Assembly: GCA_964639275.1 (NCBI GenBank)
Contig: CAZXCQ010000157.1
Span: forward strand, 1-14,903
DNA from: CAZXCQ01 sp964639275
GTDB taxonomy: Bacteria; Desulfobacterota; DSM-4660; Desulfatiglandales; Desulfatiglandaceae
Reading direction: 5' to 3'
Length of the DNA: 14,903 nt
The notes under the pieces were generated by a model that ran no database searches, was not told the DNA's origin, and saw nothing but the letters and a program-made list of their open reading frames with translations. The stretch's first letter is position 1. Every line of letters begins with the position of its first letter. Made by a program: the position numbers and the translations under genes. Shown in pieces: positions 1-6,273 of the stretch.

Positions 1-47
1 ACCCCAAACCCCGCTCCTATCCGGTCGCGGGACTCTATAGTGTCTGA

Positions 48-187
48 ATCGCAAATTTTGTATGTATTGGTTTGCAAGTCTTCCTGGATTTTGCTAAACT
101 TTGGCCAACAAAAGAGTCACCTTTGCATGCAACATAATCCCGGGTAATACCAATAATGCCAAGATTACCAGACGGCGAATTTGCGAT
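48..187. repeat. Spaced 10-bp inverted repeat, function unknown
   Basis: The 10-mer ATCGCAAATT at 48-57 recurs as its exact reverse complement AATTTGCGAT at 178-187, about 120 bp away. The second arm ends at the first base of the TATAAT box of the promoter described next. The stretch 1-164 otherwise shows no coding region, RNA gene or array that I can support. The pair could be binding sites for an element-encoded protein, but at this length coincidence in AT-rich DNA is possible. Confidence 0.3.
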
Positions 188-192
188 ATAAT
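165..192 (+). promoter_or_regulatory. Putative sigma-70 promoter for the 321-746 gene
   Basis: A perfect -10 box TATAAT lies at 187-192. It is preceded after a 16-bp spacer by TTACCA at 165-170, which matches four of six -35 consensus bases. Transcription would start near 199, giving a leader of about 120 nt before the ATG at 321. The -10 is strong and the -35 is weak. Confidence 0.5.
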
Positions 193-204
193 ACCCTCAT
201 ATAG

Positions 205-236
205 CGGATTAGCCTGCGAAGTTATGGTCTAATCCG
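205..236 (+). promoter_or_regulatory. Leader palindrome downstream of the promoter
   Basis: CGGATTAG at 205-212 is the exact reverse complement of CTAATCCG at 229-236, separated by 16 bases. It starts a few bases after the transcription start predicted from the TATAAT box at 187-192. It is placed where a repressor operator or a 5'-leader stem-loop would act on the gene at 321. No T-tract follows, so it is not a simple terminator. Confidence 0.4.
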
Positions 237-320
237 ATTTCGCATGTCATAATGCAGTATTAGAAATGCTGCAATTTGGCAGTCTACATCAAAGTTCGAC
301 AACCAGGGAAGGAAAAACAG

Positions 321-746
321 ATGCCAAGAAAGATGTGGGTATATGATCCTCAGTCTGGGGGCGTTAAGATCCCGCAGAAGATGCAACCCCGGATACGCCA
401 ACGCCTCCTGGAGCATGCTGAGAAGCACTATGCTGGGAAATACAACCGGATCGATGTACGGTTCCGCGGGCAGTTCTGCTACATCGACGCTTATACGGAG
501 CCTTACGTGCCGAGACACTACAACCCAAAGCTTTACGGTGAATCCCGTAAAGAGCACATTGAGCGGTTGAGGAAGATACCAACGCATCTATGCCGGCTCA
601 GGTACTTTGGAGACGAGGATCGCTGGACAATGGCATTCTACACTTACAGCCACGAGACCTACGAGCCCTGTTTCTTTGACAACGGTACCTGGCATGGAAC
701 GCCGGAAGAAGCCTTCGACACTTCTGCGGTCTATTTAAATGGTTAA
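321..746 (+). CDS. Conserved-looking hypothetical protein, 141 aa
   Basis: I cannot name this family. The start chosen is ATG 321 because GGAAGG lies at a proper distance upstream (about 308-313); an in-frame TTG at 276 would add 15 residues but has no ribosome site. The product is soluble, with no signal peptide or membrane segment. It begins MPRKMWVYDP and is rich in Tyr, Arg and His. A basic amphipathic helix (about residues 18-36, RIRQRLLEHAEKHYAGKY) is followed by a likely beta-rich aromatic part containing RFRGQFCYIDAY, CRLRYFGDEDRW and a C-terminal GTWHGTPEEAFDTS. It reads as a genuine compact globular protein. It lies in the same direction as, and just before, a recombinase stump, and has its own promoter and leader palindrome, so it is probably cargo of a former integrated element. 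Function unknown. Confidence 0.72.
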   Translation: MPRKMWVYDPQSGGVKIPQKMQPRIRQRLLEHAEKHYAGKYNRIDVRFRGQFCYIDAYTEPYVPRHYNPKLYGESRKEHIERLRKIPTHLCRLRYFGDEDRWTMAFYTYSHETYEPCFFDNGTWHGTPEEAFDTSAVYLNG

Positions 747-763
747 AATCAAAAGGCGAACAC

Positions 764-1090
764 TTGGTTCAAGCAGACGGTCATTCCGCTGGCGCTTCAT
801 GCCCGCTGCTTAACCAGGCCGTTAGGGAAGACCTTTGCGAAAAGGCAAGTGTCAAACCGTTTGGATTCCATGCAGTCCGGCACCATGTAGCCAGCGTTAC
901 GGCCGATTCAGGCAAGGCATCAATGAGACAGGTCCAGGGGGTTTTGCGGCATCGGAGACGGGCCACTACAGAGAAATATTTACACCTATTGGATAGGGGT
1001 GTAAGTGAGGCTTTGGGCTTGCTGGATGAGCAAAGTGGTACAGATGGTACGCTTGTTAAGAAAAGCAAAAATGTTAAGGAAGCGAGCTAA
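764..1090 (+). pseudogene. Tyrosine recombinase (phage-type integrase), C-terminal remnant
   Basis: Only the C-terminal part of a tyrosine recombinase catalytic domain is left, about 108 codons against roughly 300 or more in an intact enzyme. Recognisable elements in order are FHAVRHHVAS (the HxxRH box carrying the second catalytic Arg), then VQGVLRHRRRATTEKYLH. The latter corresponds to the usual LGH-x-TTxxYxH stretch holding the last catalytic His and the nucleophilic Tyr; here the Gly of LGH is Arg. The N-terminal arm-binding and core-binding domains and the first catalytic Arg are missing upstream, where a different gene ends at 746. The apparent TTG start at 764 has no ribosome site. The remnant stops 10 bp from the 3' end of tRNA-Ser(GCU), the classic seat of integrase genes, so it marks the edge of a decayed integrated element. 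Confidence 0.75.
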
Positions 1091-1100
1091 CTTATTGAAA

Positions 1101-1193
1101 TGGCGGAGAGAGAGGGATTCGAACCCTCGGTAGAGCTTTCGCCCTACACTCGCTTAGCAGGCGAGCGCCTTCAGCCGACTCGGCCATCTCTCC
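1101..1193 (-). tRNA. tRNA-Ser (anticodon GCU)
   Basis: On the minus strand the gene runs from GGAGAGA (complement of 1187-1193) to TCTCTCC (1105-1111), a perfect 7-bp acceptor stem. A G discriminator and an encoded CCA (1101-1103) follow. The anticodon loop CTGCTAA gives anticodon GCT. A long variable arm typical of class II serine tRNAs is present, and the T-loop has GTTCGAATC. Length is 93 nt including CCA. The recombinase remnant abuts its 3' end, so this tRNA is the likely integration target. Confidence 0.95.
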
Positions 1194-1223
1194 CCAATGT
1201 TTACCCCGATTCAGACAAATATT

Positions 1224-1252
1224 CTTATAGTCCTTTTTGGAATGTTTTTCAA
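1224..1252 (-). promoter_or_regulatory. Promoter of tRNA-Ser(GCU)
   Basis: On the minus strand TTGAAA (complement of 1247-1252), a 17-bp spacer, then TATAAG (complement of 1224-1229). Five of six consensus bases match in each box at ideal spacing. Transcription would start about 25 nt before the tRNA 5' end at 1193. Confidence 0.65.
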
Positions 1253-1289
1253 CCCGTAATCCGCAGGACGTTATTGTTATGAGAGGTTG

Positions 1290-1331
1290 AATAAAAAGGG
1301 TCTGCAAGTTATTGATAATCTTCGCAAACCC
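1290..1331 (-). terminator. Rho-independent terminator after tRNA-Ser(UGA)
   Basis: On the minus strand the arm GGGTTTGCGA (complement of 1322-1331) pairs over 10 positions, two of them G-U, with the arm complementary to 1298-1307. TTTTTATT follows immediately. The structure starts 13 bp after the CCA end of tRNA-Ser(UGA). It separates the two tRNA genes into independent transcription units. Confidence 0.75.
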
Positions 1332-1343
1332 TTGATATTTCCC

Positions 1344-1431
1344 TGGCGGAGGGAGAGAGATTCGAACTCCCGAGACATTGCTGCCTAACGGTTTTCAAGA
1401 CCGCCGCCTTAAACCACTCGGCCATCCCTCC
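1344..1431 (-). tRNA. tRNA-Ser (anticodon UGA)
   Basis: The minus strand shows the acceptor arms GGAGGGA (complement of 1425-1431) and TCCCTCC (1348-1354), a G discriminator and an encoded CCA (1344-1346). The anticodon loop CTTGAAA gives TGA. A long variable arm and GTTCGAATC in the T-arm complete a class II serine tRNA of 88 nt. It reads UCN codons, complementing the AGY-reading GCU tRNA 150 bp downstream. Confidence 0.95.
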
Positions 1432-1443
1432 GGTTATTATCCA

Positions 1444-1473
1444 ATGGTATTCAACTCCTGGCACGTGTGTCAA
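1444..1473 (-). promoter_or_regulatory. Promoter of tRNA-Ser(UGA)
   Basis: On the minus strand a perfect -35 TTGACA (complement of 1468-1473), an 18-bp spacer and TACCAT (complement of 1444-1449, four of six). The predicted start is a few nt upstream of the tRNA 5' end at 1431. Confidence 0.55.
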
Positions 1474-1496
1474 TAGTCAAAATGTCCTTTTACTTC

Positions 1497-1538
1497 GAAC
1501 AAAAAGGCATCCCGGCCAACTGGCCCAAGATGCCTTTG
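1497..1538 (-). terminator. Rho-independent terminator of the cold-shock gene
   Basis: AAAGGCATC (1503-1511) and GATGCCTTT (1529-1537) form a perfect 9-bp stem, with an inner GGCCA/TGGCC pairing. On the minus strand a T-rich tail (GCCTTTTTG) follows. It lies about 23 bp beyond the cold-shock stop codon at 1561. Confidence 0.8.
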
Positions 1539-1560
1539 ATCACAACCGCATTTTAGTCGG

Positions 1561-1764
1561 TTATAACTTGGTTACATTCTTGGCCACCGGTCCCCTGTCA
1601 CCCTCTTCGATTTCAAAGCTAACCCTCTCACCCTCGGCCAGGGTCTTAAAGCCAGGCATGTCAATGGAGGAGTAGTGAACAAATACATCCTTTTCTCCCC
1701 CTGACTGTTCAATAAAGCCAAACCCCTTCCTTTCACTAAACCATTTTACTGTCCCCTCAGCCAA
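1561..1764 (-). CDS. Cold-shock domain protein (CspA family)
   Basis: A 67-residue single cold-shock domain, the normal family length. It is a five-stranded OB-fold that binds single-stranded RNA or DNA and acts as an RNA chaperone in the cytoplasm. RNP1 (KGFGFIEQ, about residues 13-20) and RNP2 (DVFVHYSSI, about 26-34) are both present with their aromatic contacts, as is the N-terminal GTVKWF. The start is TTG at 1762-1764: GGAGG (complement of 1773-1777) sits 8 nt upstream within AAAGGAGGT, and no ATG fits. The gene stands alone, with its own promoter 5' and its own terminator 3'. The leader of about 115 nt is long, as in known csp mRNAs whose leaders respond to temperature; whether this one is cold-induced cannot be told from the sequence. 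Confidence 0.95.
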   Translation of the reverse strand: MAEGTVKWFSERKGFGFIEQSGGEKDVFVHYSSIDMPGFKTLAEGERVSFEIEEGDRGPVAKNVTKL

Positions 1765-1886
1765 AGCTCTGACCTCCTTTCAAATAAATCTATAATGATC
1801 CCAAGACCCCGGTCGCCGTTCTGGCAAAGGAAACAATCCTTCCGAGCAGACCGACCCGCGAGTATCGCCGGGCCATTATCGCCCGT

Positions 1887-1916
1887 ATGATATGTCACAA
1901 TTCTTTTTGGGGTCAA
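1887..1916 (-). promoter_or_regulatory. Promoter of the cold-shock gene, with long leader
   Basis: On the minus strand TTGACC (complement of 1911-1916, five of six), an 18-bp spacer and TATCAT (complement of 1887-1892, five of six). It sits just after the pgl stop at 1931. The mRNA leader from about 1880 to 1765 holds a small hairpin (CCC, bulged G, GCGA / TCGC, GGG, around 1853-1872), then the strong ribosome site. Confidence 0.65.
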
Positions 1917-1930
1917 GGGAAAAAGCCATT

Positions 1931-2821
1931 TCAAAGGAAGCCCTGGTGGAGGATCTCCGGTGAGAGTAGTGAGGCGGCATCCCTGTCCAGGATCCATGTC
2001 AGTCGGCCGTTTGAAGGGCATATCCTCCTGGCTGGCACAAGGGCCTGGCTGTCTTCGAAGACGGTCTTCAGAATCAAGGCCTTTTTTTTGCCCGTGGCCA
2101 GGAATACGATTTGTCTCGCGTGGTTTAAGACAGGGTAGGTCATGGTGATACGGGGGAGATATGGATCACCCCCGGTAACCACCTCCAATAGACTATTGCC
2201 TTTATCCGAAGTAGGCTCGCCGGGAAAGAGAGAGGCGATGTGACCGTCTTTGCCCACTCCCAGATATATCAGATCAAAAACAGGAAACTCTCCCCTTTGC
2301 AGACAAAAGAAATCCATCAATTCCTCGTGGAATCTTAAGACGCCGTCCTCTGGGGGAATTCTCCCTGGCATGGGGTGAATGTGCCCCGGCGGGAGGGGGA
2401 GCCTATCCAGAAAATCTCCTTTGGCAATACCATAATTACTGGCAGGGTGATCCTCTGGGACGCATCGTTCGTCAACCCAGAATATATGGGTCCTGGCCCA
2501 TCGAATCTCGGATCTATAGGGTTCTTCTCCCAACATCCTGTGAAACGGCCGGGGGGTAGAGCCACCAGAGAGCGCCACAAAAAAACGACCTCTTTGGGTA
2601 ATCGACGCCCTGGATGAGCTTGCAAGGATGCGGGTTGCCCTCAGGGCTACCCTGGCCGGGTTATCCTCAATGATTGTTTGATTTTTTCCGGTCATATTTG
2701 TGGGTTGTGCGAGTGCCAATTTTGAAAGAAACCAGATTAATACCAAACAAGATACAGAGAGAAAGGAGAGGGCTGTGACTTTATGGGGGAGAGGGGAGTG
2801 GCGAAGACGACGCTGGATCAC
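1931..2821 (-). CDS. pgl: 6-phosphogluconolactonase, possibly with N-terminal signal/anchor
   Basis: Hydrolyses 6-phosphogluconolactone to 6-phosphogluconate in the oxidative pentose-phosphate pathway. The NagB/Pgl-type fold is clear: LSGGSTP (residues 84-90), WVDER (115-119), DHPASNYG (124-131), HPMPG (149-153) and the GVGKDGHIASLFPG box (188-201). From GTG 2821 the protein is 296 aa and its start overlaps the tpiA stop in GTGA, suggesting translational coupling. This form has an odd N-terminus: a basic stretch (MIQRRLRHSPLPHK), about 22 strongly hydrophobic residues, and ALA-Q resembling a signal-peptidase site. Starting at ATG 2695 would give the ordinary soluble length (about 254 aa, beginning MTGKNQ), but no Shine-Dalgarno precedes it. 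The frame is open with protein-like composition throughout the extension. The enzyme call is firm; the start, and so the location, is not. Confidence 0.9.
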   Translation of the reverse strand: MIQRRLRHSPLPHKVTALSFLSVSCLVLIWFLSKLALAQPTNMTGKNQTIIEDNPARVALRATRILASSSRASITQRGRFFVALSGGSTPRPFHRMLGEEPYRSEIRWARTHIFWVDERCVPEDHPASNYGIAKGDFLDRLPLPPGHIHPMPGRIPPEDGVLRFHEELMDFFCLQRGEFPVFDLIYLGVGKDGHIASLFPGEPTSDKGNSLLEVVTGGDPYLPRITMTYPVLNHARQIVFLATGKKKALILKTVFEDSQALVPARRICPSNGRLTWILDRDAASLLSPEILHQGFL

Positions 2822-3588
2822 CTCTCATCAAATCGAATTATTTGAAGAAAAGAATCTGCCCGTAGGCTGGCTCCGCCCACCAGGGCCCCGTCTATGTCTT
2901 CCTCTGACATGAGGTCTGCGATATTGTCGGGTTTTACACTTCCTCCGTATGCGATCCGAACCTGTGATGCGGTTTCTGAATCAAAGTCCACATCGAGCCA
3001 CTCCCGGATGAATCGGTGTACTTCCTGTGCCTGCTGGGGAGTGGCGGTCTTGCCAGTGCCGATGGCCCATACGGGCTCATAGGCCAGGACAGTTGAAGGA
3101 GGCATCATCCCATTGGTCCTGTAATTTTTGAGCGAAAGATCCAGTTGCTCCTTGATGACATCAAATGTCTGACCGGCCTCTCTTTGTTCAAGGGTCTCAC
3201 CGATACACAGGATAGGGATAAGACCCAGCCCAGACGCCGCCTTTACCTTGAGATCAATCATCTCGCTTGATTCATTGAACAGGCTTCTCCTCTCAGAGTG
3301 ACCAAGGATCACGTGGGTGCATCCCGCCTCGCGGAGCATCGTACCGGATATCTCTCCCGTATATGCCCCCTTCGTCTCCCAGTGCATATTCTGGGCACCC
3401 AAAAAGATCCCGGAATCTCCGATCGCCTCCCTGACAGCGCCAAGTGCTGTAAATGGCGGGGCTACCAGCACTTCAACGCCTTCCAGTTTTTGCGTACCAG
3501 CGACGATATCTCCAACGAGCTTGATGGAGTCATCGACACTCAAGTTCATCTTCCAGTTACCGGCAATCAAAGGCAGCCTTTTCATCAT
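2818..3588 (-). CDS. tpiA: Triose-phosphate isomerase
   Basis: Interconverts dihydroxyacetone phosphate and glyceraldehyde 3-phosphate in glycolysis and gluconeogenesis; cytoplasmic TIM barrel. At 256 residues it has the family length. Catalytic residues are in place: Asn11 and Lys13 (GNWKMN), His97 (ILGHSERR) and Glu171 (AYEPVWAIGTG). The phosphate-gripping loops GGS (215-217) and GG (238-239) are also present. The start is the first of two ATGs at 3588, with GGGAG (complement of about 3596-3600) upstream. It lies 68 bp after gap, with no phosphoglycerate kinase between them, and its stop overlaps the pgl start. Confidence 0.97.
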   Translation of the reverse strand: MMKRLPLIAGNWKMNLSVDDSIKLVGDIVAGTQKLEGVEVLVAPPFTALGAVREAIGDSGIFLGAQNMHWETKGAYTGEISGTMLREAGCTHVILGHSERRSLFNESSEMIDLKVKAASGLGLIPILCIGETLEQREAGQTFDVIKEQLDLSLKNYRTNGMMPPSTVLAYEPVWAIGTGKTATPQQAQEVHRFIREWLDVDFDSETASQVRIAYGGSVKPDNIADLMSEEDIDGALVGGASLRADSFLQIIRFDER

Positions 3589-3656
3589 TCAAGCACTCCC
3601 ATCTCAGAAAGGGTATGGTGGCTTTGTCCATCTGCGGCAAAACATAAGGAATCGGA

Positions 3657-4655
3657 CTACCCCTTTGCCATATGCATGGCCAGGTCAACCATTCGGGTTG
3701 AATAACCGACCTCGTTATCATACCAGGCCAGGACCTTGGCCATATCGCCGATGGCCATGGTTGAAGGTCCGTCAACCGTAGAGGAGACAGACCTACCATT
3801 GAAGTCTATGGAGACAAGGGGCTCGGTACTAAATGCCAGGATCCCTTTCAGGTCAGTCTCCGCGGCCTGCTTTAAGGCGTTGTTGATTTCATCTGCTGTG
3901 GCGGTCTTATTCAATTGAGCAACAAGATCCACTACCGATACATTCGGGGTAGGCACCCGGATCGCCATTCCGTTTAGCTTGCCCTCCAACTGGGGAAGGA
4001 CCAAGGAAACCGCCTTGGCCGCACCCGTTGTGGTGGGGATCATGGATAGGGCAGCAGCACGCGCCCTTCTCAGATCCTTGTGGGGGAAATCCAGCAGCCG
4101 CTGATCCCCGGTGTAGGCGTGAGTCGTGGTCATCAGTCCCTTTTCGATTCCAAAGTGGTCAAGCAGGACCTTACAGACCGGAGCCAGACAATTGGTAGTG
4201 CAGGAGGCGTTTGAGACGATATGGTGTCTTTGCGGGTCATATTCATGCTGGTTTACCCCCATGACGACCGTCAAATCAGGCCCCTTTGCCGGTGCAGAAA
4301 TTATGACTTTTTTGGCGCCGGCCTTAAGGTGGGCCGAGGCCTTCTCCCGATCCCTAAATAGACCAGTACACTCAAAGACCGTCTCGACACCCAGGTCCCC
4401 CCAGGGCAGTTTTCCGGGTTCCCTCTCTGAATATATATCAATCTCTTTCCCGTTGACGATCACCGAATGGTCGGTTGCAGATATGCCTGCCTCAACGCGA
4501 CCATGAACCGAGTCATATTTCAGCAGGTGGGCAAGGGTTGAAGGATCTGTGAGGTCATTGATTGCCAAAAAATCAATGTCATCATTATTGATCCCTGCCC
4601 TGAAGACCATTCGCCCAATCCGCCCAAAGCCATTGATAGCTACTTTTAAGGACAT
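3657..4655 (-). CDS. gap: Glyceraldehyde-3-phosphate dehydrogenase, type I
   Basis: Oxidative phosphorylation of glyceraldehyde 3-phosphate to 1,3-bisphosphoglycerate, or the reverse in gluconeogenesis. The 332-aa protein has the nucleotide-binding GFGRIGR (residues 9-15), Asp34 after the second beta strand (usual for NAD-binding forms), the catalytic SNASCTTNC with Cys152, and His179 (THAYTGDQ). It ends with WYDNEVGYS. The ribosome site GGGAGGT 6 nt before ATG 4655 is the strongest in the operon, consistent with high expression. The loop LLDFPHKDLRRARAAA resembles enzymes of mixed or uncertain cofactor preference, so NAD versus NADP use is not settled. It follows rimI by 65 bp and precedes tpiA. 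Confidence 0.97.
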   Translation of the reverse strand: MSLKVAINGFGRIGRMVFRAGINNDDIDFLAINDLTDPSTLAHLLKYDSVHGRVEAGISATDHSVIVNGKEIDIYSEREPGKLPWGDLGVETVFECTGLFRDREKASAHLKAGAKKVIISAPAKGPDLTVVMGVNQHEYDPQRHHIVSNASCTTNCLAPVCKVLLDHFGIEKGLMTTTHAYTGDQRLLDFPHKDLRRARAAALSMIPTTTGAAKAVSLVLPQLEGKLNGMAIRVPTPNVSVVDLVAQLNKTATADEINNALKQAAETDLKGILAFSTEPLVSIDFNGRSVSSTVDGPSTMAIGDMAKVLAWYDNEVGYSTRMVDLAMHMAKG

Positions 4656-4694
4656 CTCTTACCTCCCTATCGCTGTAAAATCTTATGCAGAAAT

Positions 4695-4713
4695 CCACGT
4701 CCTATGGGCGTGG
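4695..4713 (-). other. Hairpin in the rimI-gap spacer
   Basis: CCACG (4695-4699) and CGTGG (4709-4713) form a perfect 5-bp stem with a 9-base loop, in the 65-bp spacer between the rimI stop and the gap ribosome site. On the minus strand it is followed by ATTTCT, too short a T-run for a firm terminator. It might act as an mRNA processing or stability element ahead of gap. Confidence 0.3.
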
Positions 4714-4720
4714 TCAGAGA

Positions 4721-5215
4721 CTATTGGGTGTTTTGATTTGCCTTGCGCAAGCCGGCGCCTCCCGGTACCAAAGAGAAGGACATGATGATGGCATCCTCAT
4801 GGGTCTCTTTATAGTAGTGTGGCCTCCGCCCCGTCTCACAAAACCCGGCCTTTTTATAAAAGGCCCTGGCTATGATATTTGAGGGTCTCACCTCCAACCA
4901 GACCTTCTTGGCCCCTTTGGATACACCCGCCTCTATCATCTTGTCCACCAGACAACTCCCCACACCCATTCTTCGTCTGTCGGGGTGAACGGCAACATTC
5001 ATCAAGTGAACCTCATCCCCAAAGACCCAGAAGCAGATATAACCTCCAAACTCTCCATCTACCATCGTCACCCACAGGTTGGAGATGGGTCTCTTTGTTT
5101 CCTCCTCAAAGGCCTTTGAGCTCCACGGAGACGGAAAAGAGGCTTTTTCCACCTCTAAGATATTATCTTGAAACCGCTGAAAATTGTCTGGGGTTACTTC
5201 TTCGACCGAAATCAT
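4721..5215 (-). CDS. rimI: GNAT acetyltransferase, RimI-type (ribosomal protein S18 N-acetyltransferase)
   Basis: A 164-residue GNAT-fold protein, slightly longer than typical RimI because of a C-terminal tail (PGGAGLRKANQNTQ). It would transfer acetyl from acetyl-CoA to the N-terminal alanine of ribosomal protein S18. The acetyl-CoA pyrophosphate loop is VAVHPDRRRMGVG (residues 74-86, RRMGVG core). WLEVRPSN (106-113) carries Glu108 at the place of the RimI catalytic glutamate, followed by ARAFYKKAGF, and a Tyr pair at 134-135 fits the general-acid position. ATG 5215 begins 2 nt after the stop of the upstream PTS gene, with only a poor ribosome site, so it is probably coupled. Substrate identity is by family resemblance; another protein N-alpha-acetyltransferase role cannot be excluded. 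Confidence 0.85.
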   Translation of the reverse strand: MISVEEVTPDNFQRFQDNILEVEKASFPSPWSSKAFEEETKRPISNLWVTMVDGEFGGYICFWVFGDEVHLMNVAVHPDRRRMGVGSCLVDKMIEAGVSKGAKKVWLEVRPSNIIARAFYKKAGFCETGRRPHYYKETHEDAIIMSFSLVPGGAGLRKANQNTQ

Positions 5216-5217
5216 TC

Positions 5218-5613
5218 CTATTTCAGCAGTTTTCCTGCCAGGGCAATACTCCTTCTGCCCGCCTCCTCCGCCTTTTCTCCCAGTTCACTTAATGTCAGAC
5301 GTTCCCGATCCTGGGCAACGGCAATAACCATGGGCAAATTGACCCCGGTCAGGACCTCAACCATCTGTTCCTTGAGGAAGGAGAGGCTTAGATTGGAAGG
5401 GGTACCACCAAACATATCTGTCAGAACAAGAACCCCTTGGCCGTTATCAAGGCTCTTTATTTTCTCTGCGATGTCCTTTAAGAGTTCTTCGCTCTTTGAC
5501 GTTTGGGTGATAGCGATGGCTTCGGCATTCTCGAGCCTGCCCACAATCAGTTCAGCGGCGTTTAGGAATTCTTTTCCCAAATTACAATGGGAAATAATCA
5601 ATAATCCAATCAT
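5218..5613 (-). CDS. PTS EIIA component, mannose/fructose family
   Basis: A stand-alone phosphocarrier of the mannose-class phosphotransferase system, 131 aa from ATG 5613. I chose this start because GGGAG lies just upstream and the mature fold begins MIGLLIISH; the frame extends upstream to 5664 but would overlap ptsN and lacks a ribosome site. His9 (IISH) is the expected phosphorylation site, and LTDMFGGTPSN with Asp66 is the second active-site element. No EIIB, EIIC or EIID genes lie nearby. As in many related clusters beside rpoN and ptsN, it probably serves a regulatory phosphorelay rather than sugar uptake. It begins 28 bp after ptsN and is followed at once by rimI. Confidence 0.9.
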   Translation of the reverse strand: MIGLLIISHCNLGKEFLNAAELIVGRLENAEAIAITQTSKSEELLKDIAEKIKSLDNGQGVLVLTDMFGGTPSNLSLSFLKEQMVEVLTGVNLPMVIAVAQDRERLTLSELGEKAEEAGRRSIALAGKLLK

Positions 5614-5641
5614 AATCTCCCTGGCGTATTTTTTGTCGTGA

Positions 5642-6103
5642 TCAATATTCCTCGTCAGCTCCAACGATCGTCTGGTACAGCTCTTCTCTTGTGCCCATCT
5701 GCATCAACCTTTTGCGAAAGGCGTTGCTTTTTAGTAGCTTAGCTATTTTTGCCAGGACCTGCAAGTGGACGCCAGATGAATTGTCGGGGGCCACAAGGAG
5801 GAAAAAGAGGTAAACAGGCTGTCTGTCAATGGACTCAAAGTCGAGGCCTCCCTTGCTTCTCCCGAACGAGATAATGGGCCGCCCAACCCCTTTGAGTTTC
5901 CCGTGTGGAATAGCGACCCCGTCACCGATACCCGTAGTTCCGAGGCGCTCCCTTTCCACCAATACCTTTACAAGGGCCTTTTTGTCTATTGAAGGTTCAT
6001 GATCCGATATGACCTGGGCCAACTCTTCCAGAACGCCTTTTTTGTCTTTGGCCTTCAGGTCGGGGACGATATTATTTTCTTCTATGATTTCAGAAAGTTT
6101 CAT
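5642..6103 (-). CDS. ptsN: PTS nitrogen-regulatory EIIA (EIIA-Ntr)
   Basis: A 153-residue EIIA of the fructose/mannitol fold without any transport domain, the standard form of PtsN. It accepts phosphate from NPr/HPr and regulates other proteins by phosphorylation-dependent binding. The active-site motif GDGVAIPHGK contains His67; upstream RERLGTTGIG and downstream YLFFLLVAPDNSSGVHLQVLAKIAKLL match the family. The start ATG 6103 has only a weak ribosome site (GGATCT). It lies about 170 bp from hpf, the largest certain spacer in this part of the operon, and is followed by the EIIA(Man) gene with no rapZ in between. Confidence 0.94.
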   Translation of the reverse strand: MKLSEIIEENNIVPDLKAKDKKGVLEELAQVISDHEPSIDKKALVKVLVERERLGTTGIGDGVAIPHGKLKGVGRPIISFGRSKGGLDFESIDRQPVYLFFLLVAPDNSSGVHLQVLAKIAKLLKSNAFRKRLMQMGTREELYQTIVGADEEY

Positions 6104-6273
6104 TATGTAGATCCAAAAAAAGATCGTTTTGCATCACTTTGGCCCTTTGGAACCCGGGCAATGGGGATTCCACCCCCCATTCCCCACCAAAAGTGCCCAT
6201 TTTAAAAGAAGCTGAATTGAACCGCCGCTTTTTGGGGGCTTTAAACTCCTCTTGGAACCCTTGAGGGGGCGGA
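6104..6273 (-). other. 170-bp spacer between hpf and ptsN
   Basis: No credible gene is visible. It contains a repeated GGGTTCCAA (minus strand, near both ends), a purine-rich GGGGAATGGGGGGTGGAA followed by TCCCC that could fold locally, and a T7 run just before ptsN. No clear sigma-70 or sigma-54 promoter or terminator was found, so I regard it as a transcribed spacer. Confidence 0.4.

Noticed and set aside
1092..1307. Small open frames over the tRNA-Ser(GCU) region on both strands
   Set aside because: They overlap a well-formed tRNA gene and its promoter and have no ribosome sites.
5614..5664. Seventeen-residue N-terminal extension of the EIIA(Man) protein
   Set aside because: It overlaps ptsN, has no ribosome site, and the family normally begins at the hydrophobic strand ending in the active-site His.
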